Source: Cenococcum geophilum 1.58 (Eukaryota > Ascomycota > Dothideomycetes > Gloniales > Gloniaceae). From it: 64,000 bases of DNA. Below are positions 20,350 through 31,322 of the stretch, piece after piece. Made by a program: the position numbers and the translations under genes. The stretch spans positions 372,001-436,000 of the forward strand of contig KV748232.1 in NCBI GenBank assembly GCA_001692895.1, in the 5' to 3' direction. Below the pieces are notes generated by a model that worked only from the letters and a program-made list of their open reading frames with translations, did no database searches and had not been told where the DNA came from. Numbering within the stretch: the first letter of the stretch is position 1; each line of letters opens with the position of its first letter.

Positions 20350-23300
20350 TCAATTACGCTGTTGCGGTTCCCATTAGGGTCCATATAGCGGGTCTATATA
20401 GGTGTATTATTGACCCGAGGTACGAGTGGTCTATATTTTCGGGTCCTGGATTTCAAACCCTTACCAAGCCGGCTTTTAATTGGTCTAAAAAAAAACCGCG
20501 GGCGGTATCTACCTGCAGAATACACGTGACGAACATTAAAATATTTAAGATCTCACTATTAACAAATCAACCTTTTTGTTGACATCTCTATTAATACTAC
20601 TATACGCGTCTTAACTATGGTAGAACCTGCTCTAATTAAGTGCAGCAAGTGCTGTTTAATACAACCCCATATTAATTTTATTAAAAACGGCCCATCTACT
20701 AAGCTTTTAAAGTAATGTCAATTGTGTCGGTTAAAGGCGCGTTTTCCCTATATATTTCTTCTACTTTTACTTACTTTCCTAGGGCTCTAAATATAATTTA
20801 AATAGGCGGAAAGCAGAGCTTGGTTCTACTAAGACTCGTCCTACAAAGCGCCAGCGAAATGCTTTACCTAAAACCGATACTAAGGACGTCTTTTTACCTT
20901 GCGGCCAGAACAGTTAAGATACCCCTAAAATAGCTTAACGGCGGAAGACAATTAGGGCAATATAACGGGAGCACCGCATTCTTAATCGGCGGGGTAAAGC
21001 TCACTCGCCTACTCCTCCGCTATATACTATAGATGAAGCTCCGTGCAGCAGAAGAAGCACCCCAGATGGCCCAAATACGTCCTTGCCAGAACTAGCTCCT
21101 ATGCCTACTCTACCGCTAATACCTACCCTACCACCAATACCACCTTTCTCGCGGCAAGCTCCGACTACGGCTACATTACTACCCATTTCGGCTATTAATT
21201 GGGAGCGAATTAAGAAGTTTAGGAGTATACTATAGGCTAAATGTATAGAGACGTGCAGTTATTACAAGGAGCGGTAGTTCTAAATAGGCCTAGCTACGGA
21301 GGGTGATAATATAGGTATATGCAAAGCCTGCATTAAGGACGCCGATAGCCTTAAATATCTAACCCTTTTTCCCCTGTTTGGTAAAAGCAACGGGCTCAAT
21401 CCGGGGCCTATTCCTAGCTTCCTACCTATACTTACCGCGGTGGAGGAGCTTCTAATTACGCGCGTATACGTTTATCTACAAGTCGTGCGTGTACGCGGCT
21501 AGTAACATTGCTATACTAGCCATATCTGCTGCTTTGGCCAGAACATACTAAAGACTTAGAGGCAGCTACTACGGCTACCTACTAAACTCGATATACTAGT
21601 CGTGAGGCCTATAGCAGTAGAGGGTAGCAAATACCTAGGTCGGCGGTTTACCAAGCGGTATACTATAAGGCGCTCTGCTATAGCACAGTGGCTTTACTTT
21701 CTAAAGGCCAATTATCCTAATTATCGCGACGTTGAAATATATAGCACTCGGCTTACTAGCTTACCCGAAAATAGCTCTATATTAGATCAGCTACCTTATA
21801 TTAATAAGTTAGAGTCTAATTCTAGTGGCCCAACGGCTTACCCTACTACTCCTATGCAACGTCCTTCTGCTATTAATCCTCTGCCTACCGAGCTTAGCAG
21901 TAATATACTAGACGGTGAATTTAATAACAATGTACTAGATACTTTAGTTCCTGATTTAATACCTAACCTTAATGAATTGGAGCTTTTAGGTCGTGAGGTT
22001 TAACACTAATAAGACCTATAAGCGGGCCTAGAGGTTCCCACTATACAACAGACACCTCTTTCTGAGCAATCAGCTAGCTTTATTATGCGCAACACCTTTC
22101 CTACTCTGTTTCCTTATAGCAAAGCCGATTTTAATATGCCACGAAGCCATATAGTTACCCTGGCTGCGTACGCCAAGTATATGCTTAAGTATTAGGACGG
22201 TCGGTTTGGCCGCCACCCCTTATTTCGCTACTACGTGTTTAATCGGATTATGAGAGAGCAAGCCCTTAACGCCACCCGCTTCCTTTACGGCCGATTAAAT
22301 AAGAATAGTCTATCTTTAAATAAGCTTAGTAATCTTATAAATGGTAATAGGGGTAACTAGTTGCTAAATAAGATTGTACGGCATGTACGGAACTTTAAGG
22401 GCACTAGACCTTACTAAAGGCAGAAGAGAAATAAGCTTACGGCTTATACTAAGAATATTAAGAGCGGGTCTCTATTCTTTACACTTAGCACTGCTAATCT
22501 ATATTAGCATGATCTATACTCTTATATACCTCTATTTAACGAATATAAGGCTGCTAATAAGGCTTAGCGCTACCGGATTACTTCTTAAAATCTTAACGAT
22601 AATCCGTATATTACTGCTTATTGGCTATATCGCCGCTTTAATCTGTTTAGGAAGCACGTACTTATAGGCCTATTTAATGGCACTGACTTTTAGTCTTAAT
22701 ATAAGTGGTAGGTATAAGGTAGCGGCTATATATATAGCTTCTTATAGAGTTTAACAGCCCTAAGGCCAGATCCGTCAGCTAGTGACTTAAGGGCGGCTTT
22801 TGCTAAGTACTGGGCTACTTTTATATCCATAATCAATCCTAATTAATCTAGGCCTCCTGATCTCTAATATCCTTCTACTCTTAGCTATAAAGAACAGCTT
22901 AATACTAGTGAGCTTCTTACTACCTGCCTTAATTGATTTTAACGGCACCGTAATTACACCGAATCTTACTGCTTAAGATTAAAGAAAGGCTCCACTGGAG
23001 TAAAGGAGTGCCGCTTCTATTTTCCACGCTTTCTCCGCAATAAGGCCGCTATATTAAAGGATTAAAATCCACATCACTGGACGTTCTGTCCGCAGCGTAA
23101 TAATAAGCTTCTTAATGGTTACAATGCAGCTATAATATTAGCGTGGATGGCGAATATTAATACGTCACCTGCTATAAGCATATTAGTAATAGTTAACTAT
23201 ATAGGCAAATATTGTAGTAAGAAAGAGAAGAAGTTAACTTCCTACTAGAAGTTACTCTAATTAGTATAGCCGCACGCTAATAGCCTTTATGCCTTTAGTT

Positions 23301-25830
23301 TAGTTATAGCTAGGTTTATAAACAAGCTTATTACTAAACGCGATTGGTTAGCGCAGGAGGTATACCATCTACTTTTTAACATTCCCCTTTACAAAGGCTC
23401 TAGGAATATAGTAACTTTAAACTACCGCTAGAAGGACGATTAAAGCGCTACGTATAAGCTTAATAATAGGCAACTAAGAGGGTGCGGACTGTCTAACTAT
23501 AAGAAATATAAGCGCCGCCCAGATAGGGTAGAGGATATTACTTTCCTTAATTTTCTACTCTATTTTAATTACTCTACTTATAAGCGTTAGCTAAGAGCAA
23601 GGCCTTAAGTTATATTATACTTTCCGCGATATAACGGCGATTGTTCCTATCCGCAGTATTCTAAGTTCTGCCGTATAAAGCTTATTCTTTATTACCCATA
23701 AAGGGAGTATAAGGAAGTGGCTACTTATACTAATAGATTCGGGGCCCCTAATTATATGGCTTCCTATTAGGCTTGCGTTAACTCTTATTAGCACCTACCT
23801 AACTACTTCTGTAATTGGAAACTAGAGGAAGGCCGCGAAACTGCTAATAATATTAATAAGTTTGATAGCGGTTTTGCAAACGACTTAGAGCTATACTAGT
23901 CCTTTAAGGCCCTGCATGCCCGCGTTCAAAATACTAATGGAGTTAAAATTAAGGATCCTAACAGGCTTAGTAATAGGGAGCTTAATTATAACTACGACTG
24001 GAGTATATATCGGGGTACGTACCCGCAGCTTAATAAGAGGACTTATTGGCAGAAAGCACGGCTACAGTCTCTACTATGGAGCCGCCTATCCTAAATAGCA
24101 ACTCCGTCCTCCTTATAACTAGGTTAGCGTCATATCTATAATGTTATAGTTAATCACTATAGGCAGATCTAAGTGGGCCTTAGCCCCCCCCTACTGCGGA
24201 TTAACGTTAATGGAGAGGTAGGAACCGGCAAATTATATCTTATTACTGTCCTCTCTACTACGCTCTGTAATATGGCAAGGGCTAATAGCAAGCCAATGCT
24301 ATTAGCTCGAGCGGCCCCTACTAGGGTAGCTGCCTTTAATATTAACGGCAGAACTATATATAATCTATTAAGGTTGCTAGTAAATCGCCCGTTTAAGAAA
24401 TTGCCTACTACTAGTCTTACGCCTTTATAGCAAGCTTTTAAGGATATTCACTATCTCGTCCTTAACGAGAAATCTATAATCGGGCAAGTATATCTAGCTT
24501 AGATCGATCGCCGCCTCTATTAGATCTACCCTATATATAACAACGACTACTTCGGAGGCTTAAACATCTTGCTAGTAGGCGATTTCCATTAGCTTCCCCC
24601 TGTAGGTTAGGCGGCCTTATACAGCAATCTACCCGCTAGGCCATCAGAGTTCGCTAGCTATAAAAAGGGAGCCTATAAGGCGATTGACCGAACAGCTGTC
24701 CTAGATTAAGTTATGCGGTAGGGCGGTGATAACGCTAAGAGCTCTGTATTTAGGACAGCCCTTATAGAGCTACGTAGTGATTCTATAAGTAATTCGACCT
24801 AGAAGCTTCTTTTAACTAGGTATAAGCAGGGCCTATCCACCGATAAGGTTGCGAGCTTTAATAACGCAATTCGGCTATATGGCACGCGCGCTACTATAGG
24901 TAAGTATAACACTATTCGGCTTCGCGACCTTTTACAGCCAGTGGTGGTTATTAAGTTAGTTGACACTAGTGTAGGTACGCGGAAAGTTACTCCTAATTAG
25001 TGCAATACTATAGAGAATCTAGCCCTATATATTAGCGCGAAAGTAATGCTAATATAGAATATCTGGGTTGAACTGGGCTTAGTAAACGGTACTACTAGTA
25101 TAGTTAAAGATGTTATATGGAAGGGACACACGGATATTAAAAAGGATTAGCCTCAGTTACTACTAATTACGGTAGATAGGTATAACGGACCTACCCTATT
25201 TACTCGGCAGAATAGTAAAAAAGTCGTCCCTATATTTTCTATACTTTATAAGTGGGAGGGTATAAGAGGCTCTTGCTTACAGCGTTAATTTCTAATTACT
25301 CTAGCTTTTGCTCTTACTATATATAAAAGCTAGGGCCTAACACTTAACTAGGTAGTTCTAGATATTAAGGAAAAGAATAAGACAGCCGGGCTAATCTATG
25401 TAGCAATCTTACGAGTTAAGAAGCTTTTAGGGCTTATATTTAAACGTAGGTTTAATATAAAACGATTTTAGTCATCTATAAGTAAGACTAAAGAGGTATA
25501 ATAAGAAGATTTTGTATGGAGGCAGCAGCAACTACTTATAAACGACTTTTCCTAAATAGGAAATTATATACTGGCTCAGAGGTAAGCGGAGAATGCGGCA
25601 TTCGTCTTAGTTTCCTAATTTTTGAATAGCTTAACCGCGAAATCCAATTTTCTAAATTTCAACCCCCCTATCCGTCCTACCTTCTTACCGCTTCTGGAGC
25701 TGTTAGATATATATATAATGGTATACAGGGAGAATTAGCAGTCTTACCGGATTAATATTGCTGCTGTCTATAGTGTTAATCGATTTTTGGAATTTTTTAA
25801 GTTTTTTTTAAAGGGCGGAAATATCGCTTA
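20350..25830 (+). mobile_element. Helitron, autonomous type, decayed (ends approximate)
   Basis: Rolling-circle transposon identified by its Rep-helicase protein at 20617-25560. Helitrons insert between A and T without target duplication, begin TC and end CTRR after a hairpin. I could not place those ends with confidence, so the borders are set by the LINE tail on the left and the LTR-like sequence on the right. Confidence 0.6.
20617..25560 (+). pseudogene. Helitron Rep/helicase protein, broken by stops
   Basis: Long plus-strand frame interrupted by scattered TAG/TAA. The N-terminus has Cys pairs (CSKCC...CQLC, 20641-20730), then a Pro-rich part (about 21000-21190) and an exchange-type N-domain with CKACIKDADSL (about 21.32 kb) and NGLNPGPIPSF. 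It continues through a clean 133-codon piece at 21602-22003 containing AIAQWLYFLKANYPNYRDVEI. The Helitron-like N region starts about 22140 (PRSHIVTLAAYAKYML), and a Rep-type YIGKYCSKKEKK string, with the likely catalytic Tyr, is near 23.2 kb. The Pif1-like helicase has Walker A GEVGTGKLYL (about 24213-24242), a LNEKSIIG Walker B remnant (24460-24485) and LVGDFH.LPPVG (about 24571-24606). The C-terminus ends near INDFS. Role: nick, unwind and roll-circle copy the element. Less damaged than the Gypsy copies nearby. Confidence 0.88.
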
Positions 25831-25834
25831 TATA

Positions 25835-26041
25835 AGGAGTCACGTAACCTCCGAGAATACATGCTACTTGGGACCGCATATTAGCAGCCACGACTTCTTT
25901 ACCCTATAGTTAAGATTTTATATATACCGCACCTAGAGCTACTTATAATAACTGTTACCTATAGATCTGCCGATTTATAAATTAAAAATTAGACGTGGTT
26001 AGAGCTGTTAGTAAGGGTTATCAATCGCACTCCCCGTGACA
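25835..26041 (+). repeat. Possible 5' LTR of a Copia element
   Basis: Shares blocks with 27424-27628 in the same order and direction (gattttata..., gagcta/tgcttataata, agatctgccg, end ctccccgtgaca versus ctcccaggaca), and is followed 117 bases later by a Copia gag start. Similarity is patchy and the 5' border is guessed. Confidence 0.4.
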
Positions 26042-26157
26042 AAATTTTGGATTTTAGTAATCCAAACTAATGAATTAAATTAACGTCCAAATAAGGTTCT
26101 GCTAAGACGCTAGCTAGACCCTAACCTAAACCCTTCCTAACCTATTAAATTCTAAAA

Positions 26158-26596
26158 ATGATAACCCTTACCGAATTAAAAATCAACCTTATCCTTAACA
26201 AGCCATCTAATTAGATTTAATAGTTCTTTATTATCTAAAACATAGCTAAAACTAATGAGGTATAGTAGTATATCGACCCATCTAAGAAGAAAGACGATCT
26301 TCCAAATCTTCTAAAGCTAGAACTACTAAGTCGGCCTACACCAAGGGATATACTACCTACGGCTACATTAATAGCAAAGCTAGACCCAAACCAGCTCACT
26401 ACCTATAACTAGCTTTACGCCAAATACAAGGACGATCTACGCGTATACTAGAAGCAAAAACAGGCCATAAACAATATCAACAACTATATCATTTGCACCA
26501 TATCGGTAGCCTACCTTCCACTTATCGACAGCCTTAGTAGTCGGTTACATCAAATATTTAAGGCGTCTCTACCACTGCAGTAGCCACTACAGTGAC
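26158..26596 (+). pseudogene. Ty1/Copia gag N-terminal fragment
   Basis: Starts with ATG and reads MITLTELKINLILNKPSN, then FFII.NIAKTNEV..YIDPSKKKDDLP, a Pro/Thr stretch (RPTPRDILPTATLI) and YAKYKDDLRVY.KQKQAINNI followed by YIICTISVAYLPLI. This is the start of fungal Copia Gag (DUF4219/UBN2-like: a W-x-x-W-type start and a region of about 100 residues before the helical core). Stops are TAG, mostly where Gln or Trp is expected. It breaks off at about 26590 and runs into tandem repeats, so the rest of the element, including all of pol, is missing. It is the only Copia-type coding sequence seen in the window. Confidence 0.7.
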
Positions 26597-26686
26597 AGAG
26601 ATACCCTATATTTTGGTAAGCAATCAAGCCCATCTTGTACGAGAATCTCATGCTATTAGTACTTACCAAATCACGTGCTCGCAGGG

Positions 26687-27413
26687 CCTCCTCCCGTCTA
26701 TAAATACTCCTTCTATACCTTCCTCTCTTCCTTTCTTCTTCCTTACAAGAGCTGGCGGTACTCTAATACTCCTCCTTAGTCCCCACTAAGGGACCTATTA
26801 GTTAACGTGGCGATATAGACAGCATCGGACGAGGAGACGGGCGAGAGAGAAGATAGGAAGGACGGAGGAGCCTCCGGTAGGTGTCAGTCAAGCAACGTCA
26901 ATGGCTATATTATGGCTGCCTAACCTCCTGTACTTGCAGGCCTCCTCCCGTCTATAAATACTCCCTCCTTTACACCTTCCTCTCTTCTTTTCTTCTTCCT
27001 TATAAGAGCTGGAGGTGCTCTAATACTCCTCCTTAGTCCCCACTAAGGGACCTATTAGTTGACGTAGCGATATAGACAGCATCGGACGAAGAGACGGGTG
27101 AGAGAGAAGACAGGAAGGACGGAGGAGCCTCTAGTAGGTGTCAGTCGAGTAACGTTAATGGCTATATTATGGCTGCCTAATCTCCTATGCTTACAGGCCT
27201 CCTCCCATCTATAAATACTCCCTCCTTTATACCTTCCTCTCTTCTTTTCTTCTTCCTTATAAGAGCTAGAGGTGCTCTAATACTCCTTAGTCCCTACTAA
27301 GAGATCTATTGGTTAACGTGGCGATATAGATAGTATCGGATAAGGAGACGGGCGAGAGAGAAGATAGGAAGGACGGAGGAACCTCCGGTAGGTGTTAGTT
27401 GAGCAATATTAAT
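26687..27413 (+). repeat. Tandem repeat, about 255-bp unit, nearly three copies
   Basis: Copies begin at 26687, 26941 and 27198 with cctcctcccgtctataaata. Periods are 254 and 257 bp, and the last copy is partial. Each unit holds a TATA-like tataaata, a pyrimidine-rich tract, a short inverted stretch (ccttagtccccactaagg) and a purine-rich tract. Units differ mainly by transitions. No coding sequence; it could be a repeated LTR or 5' leader. Confidence 0.85.
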
Positions 27414-27423
27414 AGCTGGTTTT

Positions 27424-27628
27424 TGTCACCCAAAAATTGCGTTACGTAACAATATTTGGGAACGCAAATATATACCCTGTCCCATACTTATACCACTACT
27501 AAATATTCTAGATTTTATACTCGGAGCTGCTTATAATAGGCATTCCTAAAAGATCTGCCGGTTTAAAGCTCTACAATTAAACGTTGTTAACGTTTTATAT
27601 AGGGGTCGTTAATTAAGCTCCCAGGACA
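27424..27628 (+). repeat. Possible 3' LTR of the Copia element
   Basis: 205 bp with ends TGTCACCC...CCAGGACA, partly similar to 25835-26041. Read as the partner LTR of a Copia element with most of its interior replaced by tandem repeats. The pairing is tentative. Confidence 0.4.
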
Positions 27629-27731
27629 CGATTTTTAAAGTTTAACACTATACCAATATTACGACCTTCTTGCAGTGGCCGAGCTACCCCCAATCTCCTC
27701 CCCTTCCTCTTCTCCCTCCCATTACTCAGCG

Positions 27732-27788
27732 CCAAGCTATTGTGTCGTCGCTAAGCTATTGTGTCGTCGCTAAGCTATTGTGTCGTCG
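27732..27788. repeat. Minisatellite, 19 bp x 3
   Basis: Three head-to-tail copies of ctaagctattgtgtcgtcg; the first has cc in place of ct. Confidence 0.95.
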
Positions 27789-28547
27789 TACGTCCGAACT
27801 GGGTGGGCAATAACGTGGTTAATAGTTATTAGGCATTAAAAATATTTAGTATATAAAGCTTTAAATTGGAATTATAATCTACTATATTATATCCTACGTA
27901 GAGGGCTCTGTATTAAAGCTCTGCAGTCTAAATATGTGCTATATTCGTGACCAATATATTCTTTAGGCCCGGCTTAAGTAGGGCGCCTCGGTTACTGCAG
28001 TAGATCCTTACCTAGCAGTAACCAAGGCGCCTTAATCTTACTACTACTTCTAAATTAAGCAAAAGCTCTATATAGGGGGGTCCCAGGGGGTCTCCCCCTG
28101 GAAAACCTCATCTCTATATATATTAATTAAAGTTTATATAATAAAGCTCTAAATTAAAGCTTTGGGTTAACTAATTAGCTTATTACACTCGGGTTAAAAT
28201 TTGCGTTGGGGGACCAACGTTCCGCATGTTATATATAAGAGGGGAACCGTACAGAGCCGGGTAAAACCTCTCCTTCTTCTATTACGTGGCCTATATGGCC
28301 TCTCTTCTAATTAGTAACTACTAAGCATAAGTAAACGTCTCCTTAAGGCGCTATAGAAAAGCCATCTTAATGCGTACTCCTAGGTCCGTCTAGTGGGTGT
28401 ATAGCTAGGCCTAGGTTCGGTGTCCTAGGGTTAGTCCCGTGGTATATTCCTAGTTGCTCCCGTTATCTAGGTAGGGCGTAGGCCAGCGGCCCGCAAGGCT
28501 AGTGGTGTCGAAAGTTTATAGTAGGGAGGTAGATATTTTGCTATATT
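27789..28547. other. Non-coding stretch, probably LINE 3' region or unidentified relic
   Basis: No protein motif on either strand. It contains a 16-bp hairpin (27982-28031), a short C/G palindrome (tcccaggggg...ccccctgg, about 28081-28101), and repeated aaagctct/agagctt words, which also occur in the hAT element at 60.1-60.4 kb. Confidence 0.5.
27982..28031. repeat. Strong hairpin
   Basis: Arms ggcgcctcggttactg (27982-27997) and cagtaaccaaggcgcc (28016-28031) pair with one mismatch around an 18-base loop. It could be the terminal hairpin of a rolling-circle element, a terminator-like fold or part of a foldback unit; no CTRR end could be assigned. Confidence 0.8.
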
Positions 28548-28830
28548 CTGCCGTATTCTACTAAGTTCTACCGTATTCTACTAATTTCTACTAACAGGTA
28601 GGTGGAATATAGTAGAGGTTAAGGTGGTCCTATTATATTCTACTAAATTCTACTAAATTCTGCTAAATTCTGTTAACGGGGTAGGTAGAATACAGTGGAA
28701 TACGGTGGAATACGGTAGAGGTAGAATACGGTGGAGGTGGAATACGGTAGAGGTAGAATACGGTAGAGGTGGAAAACGGTAGAGGTGGAAAACGGTAGGG
28801 GTGGAAAGCGGTGGAGGTTGGTAGAGTCAA
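28548..28830 (-). repeat. Short-period degenerate repeat downstream of LINE ORF2
   Basis: Many copies of words such as ggtagaggtggaatacggt, and in the left half their complement-like forms (attctaccgtattctacta). It lies directly 3' of the LINE ORF on the minus strand, so it is part of its 3' untranslated region. Similar words occur in the LTRs of element D. Confidence 0.7.
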
Positions 28831-28849
28831 GGCGGTAGGGACGGGTGGG

Positions 28850-30145
28850 CATTAGGATTAGGCTCCTCTATAGTCCTCTTCCTCCTCTTAACGCGCTTCT
28901 TAGCCTCCTCCCTTTACCCTAGCCAGCTCTCTAGCTGGTAAGAGGTATAGTAGGAGGTTTATCTATATAAACCAGTCCGTAACTACCTTAGCAGCCTTAG
29001 GCTTAGTTAGGAGTTCTTTATATATAGACATTCTGGCACAGTAATATATTTCTACTTGGCTAGCGGCGTGTCTAGGGCAGAATACCACTACATGCATTGT
29101 TAATTGTTAATTATAGCCGCATAGGCAGGCCGGTGTTAGGTACCCTAGTACTTTTCGGTAGTAGAGGTATCTATTAAGCCCTATATACTTAGTTCTAAGT
29201 AGTATATTAATTATACTCTCTACCTTAGTAAGCTTTATGTGGCGTTTAAAGGCCTTCTTATTCTATAGCTCGGCCTAGGCCGTTATACGGTAAGTAAGTA
29301 TGCTCTAGTACTTTTCCTACTCCCTTTTCCACCGCTCTTTGAACGCCTCTTATACCTTAGCCCTTCTACTCTTCCTATACTGCGCTTTAGATAGGTCCGC
29401 CAACCGCTTATCTATCCCTAAGATAGCGGCCGCTATCCTCTTAAGCTTATCCCGTCTGGTGGGCCGCATTAGTAGCTTTATTCTAGGCTGGAGCTAGTAG
29501 GCTATTATAGCCCGTATAGTGTTGTACTCCCTTTTAATATGCTCTCTTACCGGCCCCTCCCGCGTCCTCTCTGCATAGGCTATAGCTAGCTCCTCTAGGT
29601 GTATCTAAAGCGGCGGGAACCCCGTCTCGTGCTCTAGTACTACTATTAGCGTTAATTTATACGCCCCCGCAACAGTACAAAGGCATAGGTTCTGTGCTAC
29701 GTCCAGCTAGCGCAGCTTAGCTTTACTTATCTCCTTAGGCTTTGTCCACTCTGGCAATAAGTACCAGGTGCTATATCCGTATAAGATTGCCGGCCGGACT
29801 ACAGCGGAGTATATCGTCCTCGCCTTTTAGAAGGAGGCGCCCTATATAGAGGCCGTAAGCCGGGTTAGTGCGGCCATTTGGGTAACCGTCTTCGCCTTAA
29901 CGATGTTGATATGCGGCCCCTATTTGAGCTTTGAGTCGACCTGCACCCCTAGCACGCGTAGGTTGCTAACTAGGCCCTCCGTAAAGCCGCGTATGTTAAC
30001 TGTAACCTTCATGTTGAACTTCTTATAGCTCCTTGTAAAGTGGCAGGTAGTTATATATTAGCTAGTAATACAGTAGAGTTCAACACGCCTACTTATCTAG
30101 GCCTCTACCCCAGTTTTCTGGTACCTCAGTTCTAGTCTATAAGCA
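28850..30145 (-). pseudogene. LINE ORF2: reverse transcriptase C-terminal part (Tad1-like)
   Basis: Minus-strand frame giving the end of a fungal Tad1-clade LINE RT. From about 30.13 kb it reads TGVEA.ISRRVELYCI, HFTRSYKKFNM, TVNIRGFTEG, NLRVLGVQVDSKLK, and KAKTVTQMAALTRLTAS, the typical segment after the RT palm. Then come SAVVRPAILYGYSTWYLLP and the conserved LRQLDVAQNLCLCTVAGAYK. Near the C-terminus (about 29.13-29.04 kb) is a Cys/His cluster of CxC...H...C type (CLCGY, HVVVFCPRH). It is cut at about 30150: the catalytic YxDD part, endonuclease and ORF1 are absent and GC-rich leader sequence abuts directly, an internal deletion. A few TAG/TAA stops; otherwise well preserved. Confidence 0.85.
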
Positions 30146-31075
30146 GTTAGCTGCCACCACCTAATACGGGGATTCTCACCAGTTCTTTCAGATATCTTAT
30201 AACGGGATTGGCCCGAGTACTAGTCCGCCCCCCAGCGGTCTATATAAGAGTTTCCTCCTAGAGTTGGTACGCTTTCGTACGGCTTAGGAGCCTTCCATAG
30301 CCTCTAGTTTTACGCTTCTCTTTATTGTTTCCGCCAGCGCGGGCATAAGCTGCCATTTGCAGGGGTCGCAACTCCCGTCTTACGCGCCTACTGGCGTAGT
30401 CCTATGAGGGCGTCGTGGCTGCATCCTGCAATGTAGCTAGGTATACCTTCTACGGTTAAGGCCCAGCCAAAACCTCTCCCGCCTGAGTAACTCCTGTTTG
30501 CTCCTTAAGCGTCCCTCACCAGCGTACTGCCCTAGCGAGCAGTCCTGTCTATTGGTACACCGACACGCGCATCCGTTCTCTCGAGCCACGTAGTAGTCTC
30601 TCCGGCCAGGACGTGATCCTGCCTGCCTACCAGGTGCACTAGGGGTCAGAGCCCAGCTAAGGGGTGAGGTCCTTAGAGCCAGCAGTGGCTACTACGTACT
30701 ACGCCCCGCGGGCCTTTTAGTTCCCGTTTCGCGTTACCTGTAAGAGTCTCCTTATGACAGGCCGACCGTGTCTTGCAGGAGGGGGCTATAGACCAGGTCC
30801 CGTGCCAGGCGACCTGTTCCCCCCTCTCCTACTAACCAAGCTTGTGTCCCCCCTTTTTATAAGCTGGCCTGTGTCTCTAACTATTGAGGACCTCATCCGA
30901 CTGGCCTGTGTTTCCTTAGAGCCTCCCCCATATATATACGCGTCAGGTTGCGTGCACCACGCCTATTAAGACCCTCCTGTGAGTCACCTGGTTGAACGCC
31001 ATGGGGCCGTCGAAGCTGGCCTGTGTTTCCGCTGCCTAGAGCTTTGCCCGTGTTTCCACCTCTTCGAGCCGTCTG

Positions 31076-31126
31076 GTCGCCGTCGCGTCGCCGTCGCGTC
31101 GCTGTCGCGTCGCTGTCGCGTCTGTC
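31076..31126. repeat. GTCGC minisatellite
   Basis: Units of about 11 bp (cgtcgcgtcgc/t) repeated four to five times within the GC-rich LINE leader. Confidence 0.85.
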
Positions 31127-31209
31127 GTCCAGGTCGCGCGCACCACGCCTATTAAGACCCTCTTCTGAGTCACCTGAGTGTCGAGTAGTACCAGATAGGC
31201 CCTCGTAGA

Positions 31210-31322
31210 GGGGCCTTAACGAGTTCTCTAGGCAGGGCCTTAACAAGTTCTTCGCGGTGGCCTTGGGGCCTTAACAAGTTTCGTACGAGGTGCCTGCGAC
31301 GCGTTAACCTTAACAAGTTCTT
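31210..31322. repeat. Spaced repeat ccttaacaagttc, four copies
   Basis: Near-exact copies at about 31212, 31235, 31269 and 31308, with irregular spacers of 10-26 bases. Confidence 0.8.

Noticed and set aside
21001-21186. 61-codon minus-strand open frame
   Set aside because: Antisense to the Pro-rich part of the Helitron protein; low complexity.
22374-22667. 97-codon open frame with Leu/Ile-rich, membrane-like sequence
   Set aside because: Out-of-frame shadow of the Helitron Rep region, whose own frame reads through here with recognisable motifs.
31210-31322. CRISPR-like repeats
   Set aside because: Only four copies with short irregular spacers in a eukaryotic LINE leader; not a CRISPR array.
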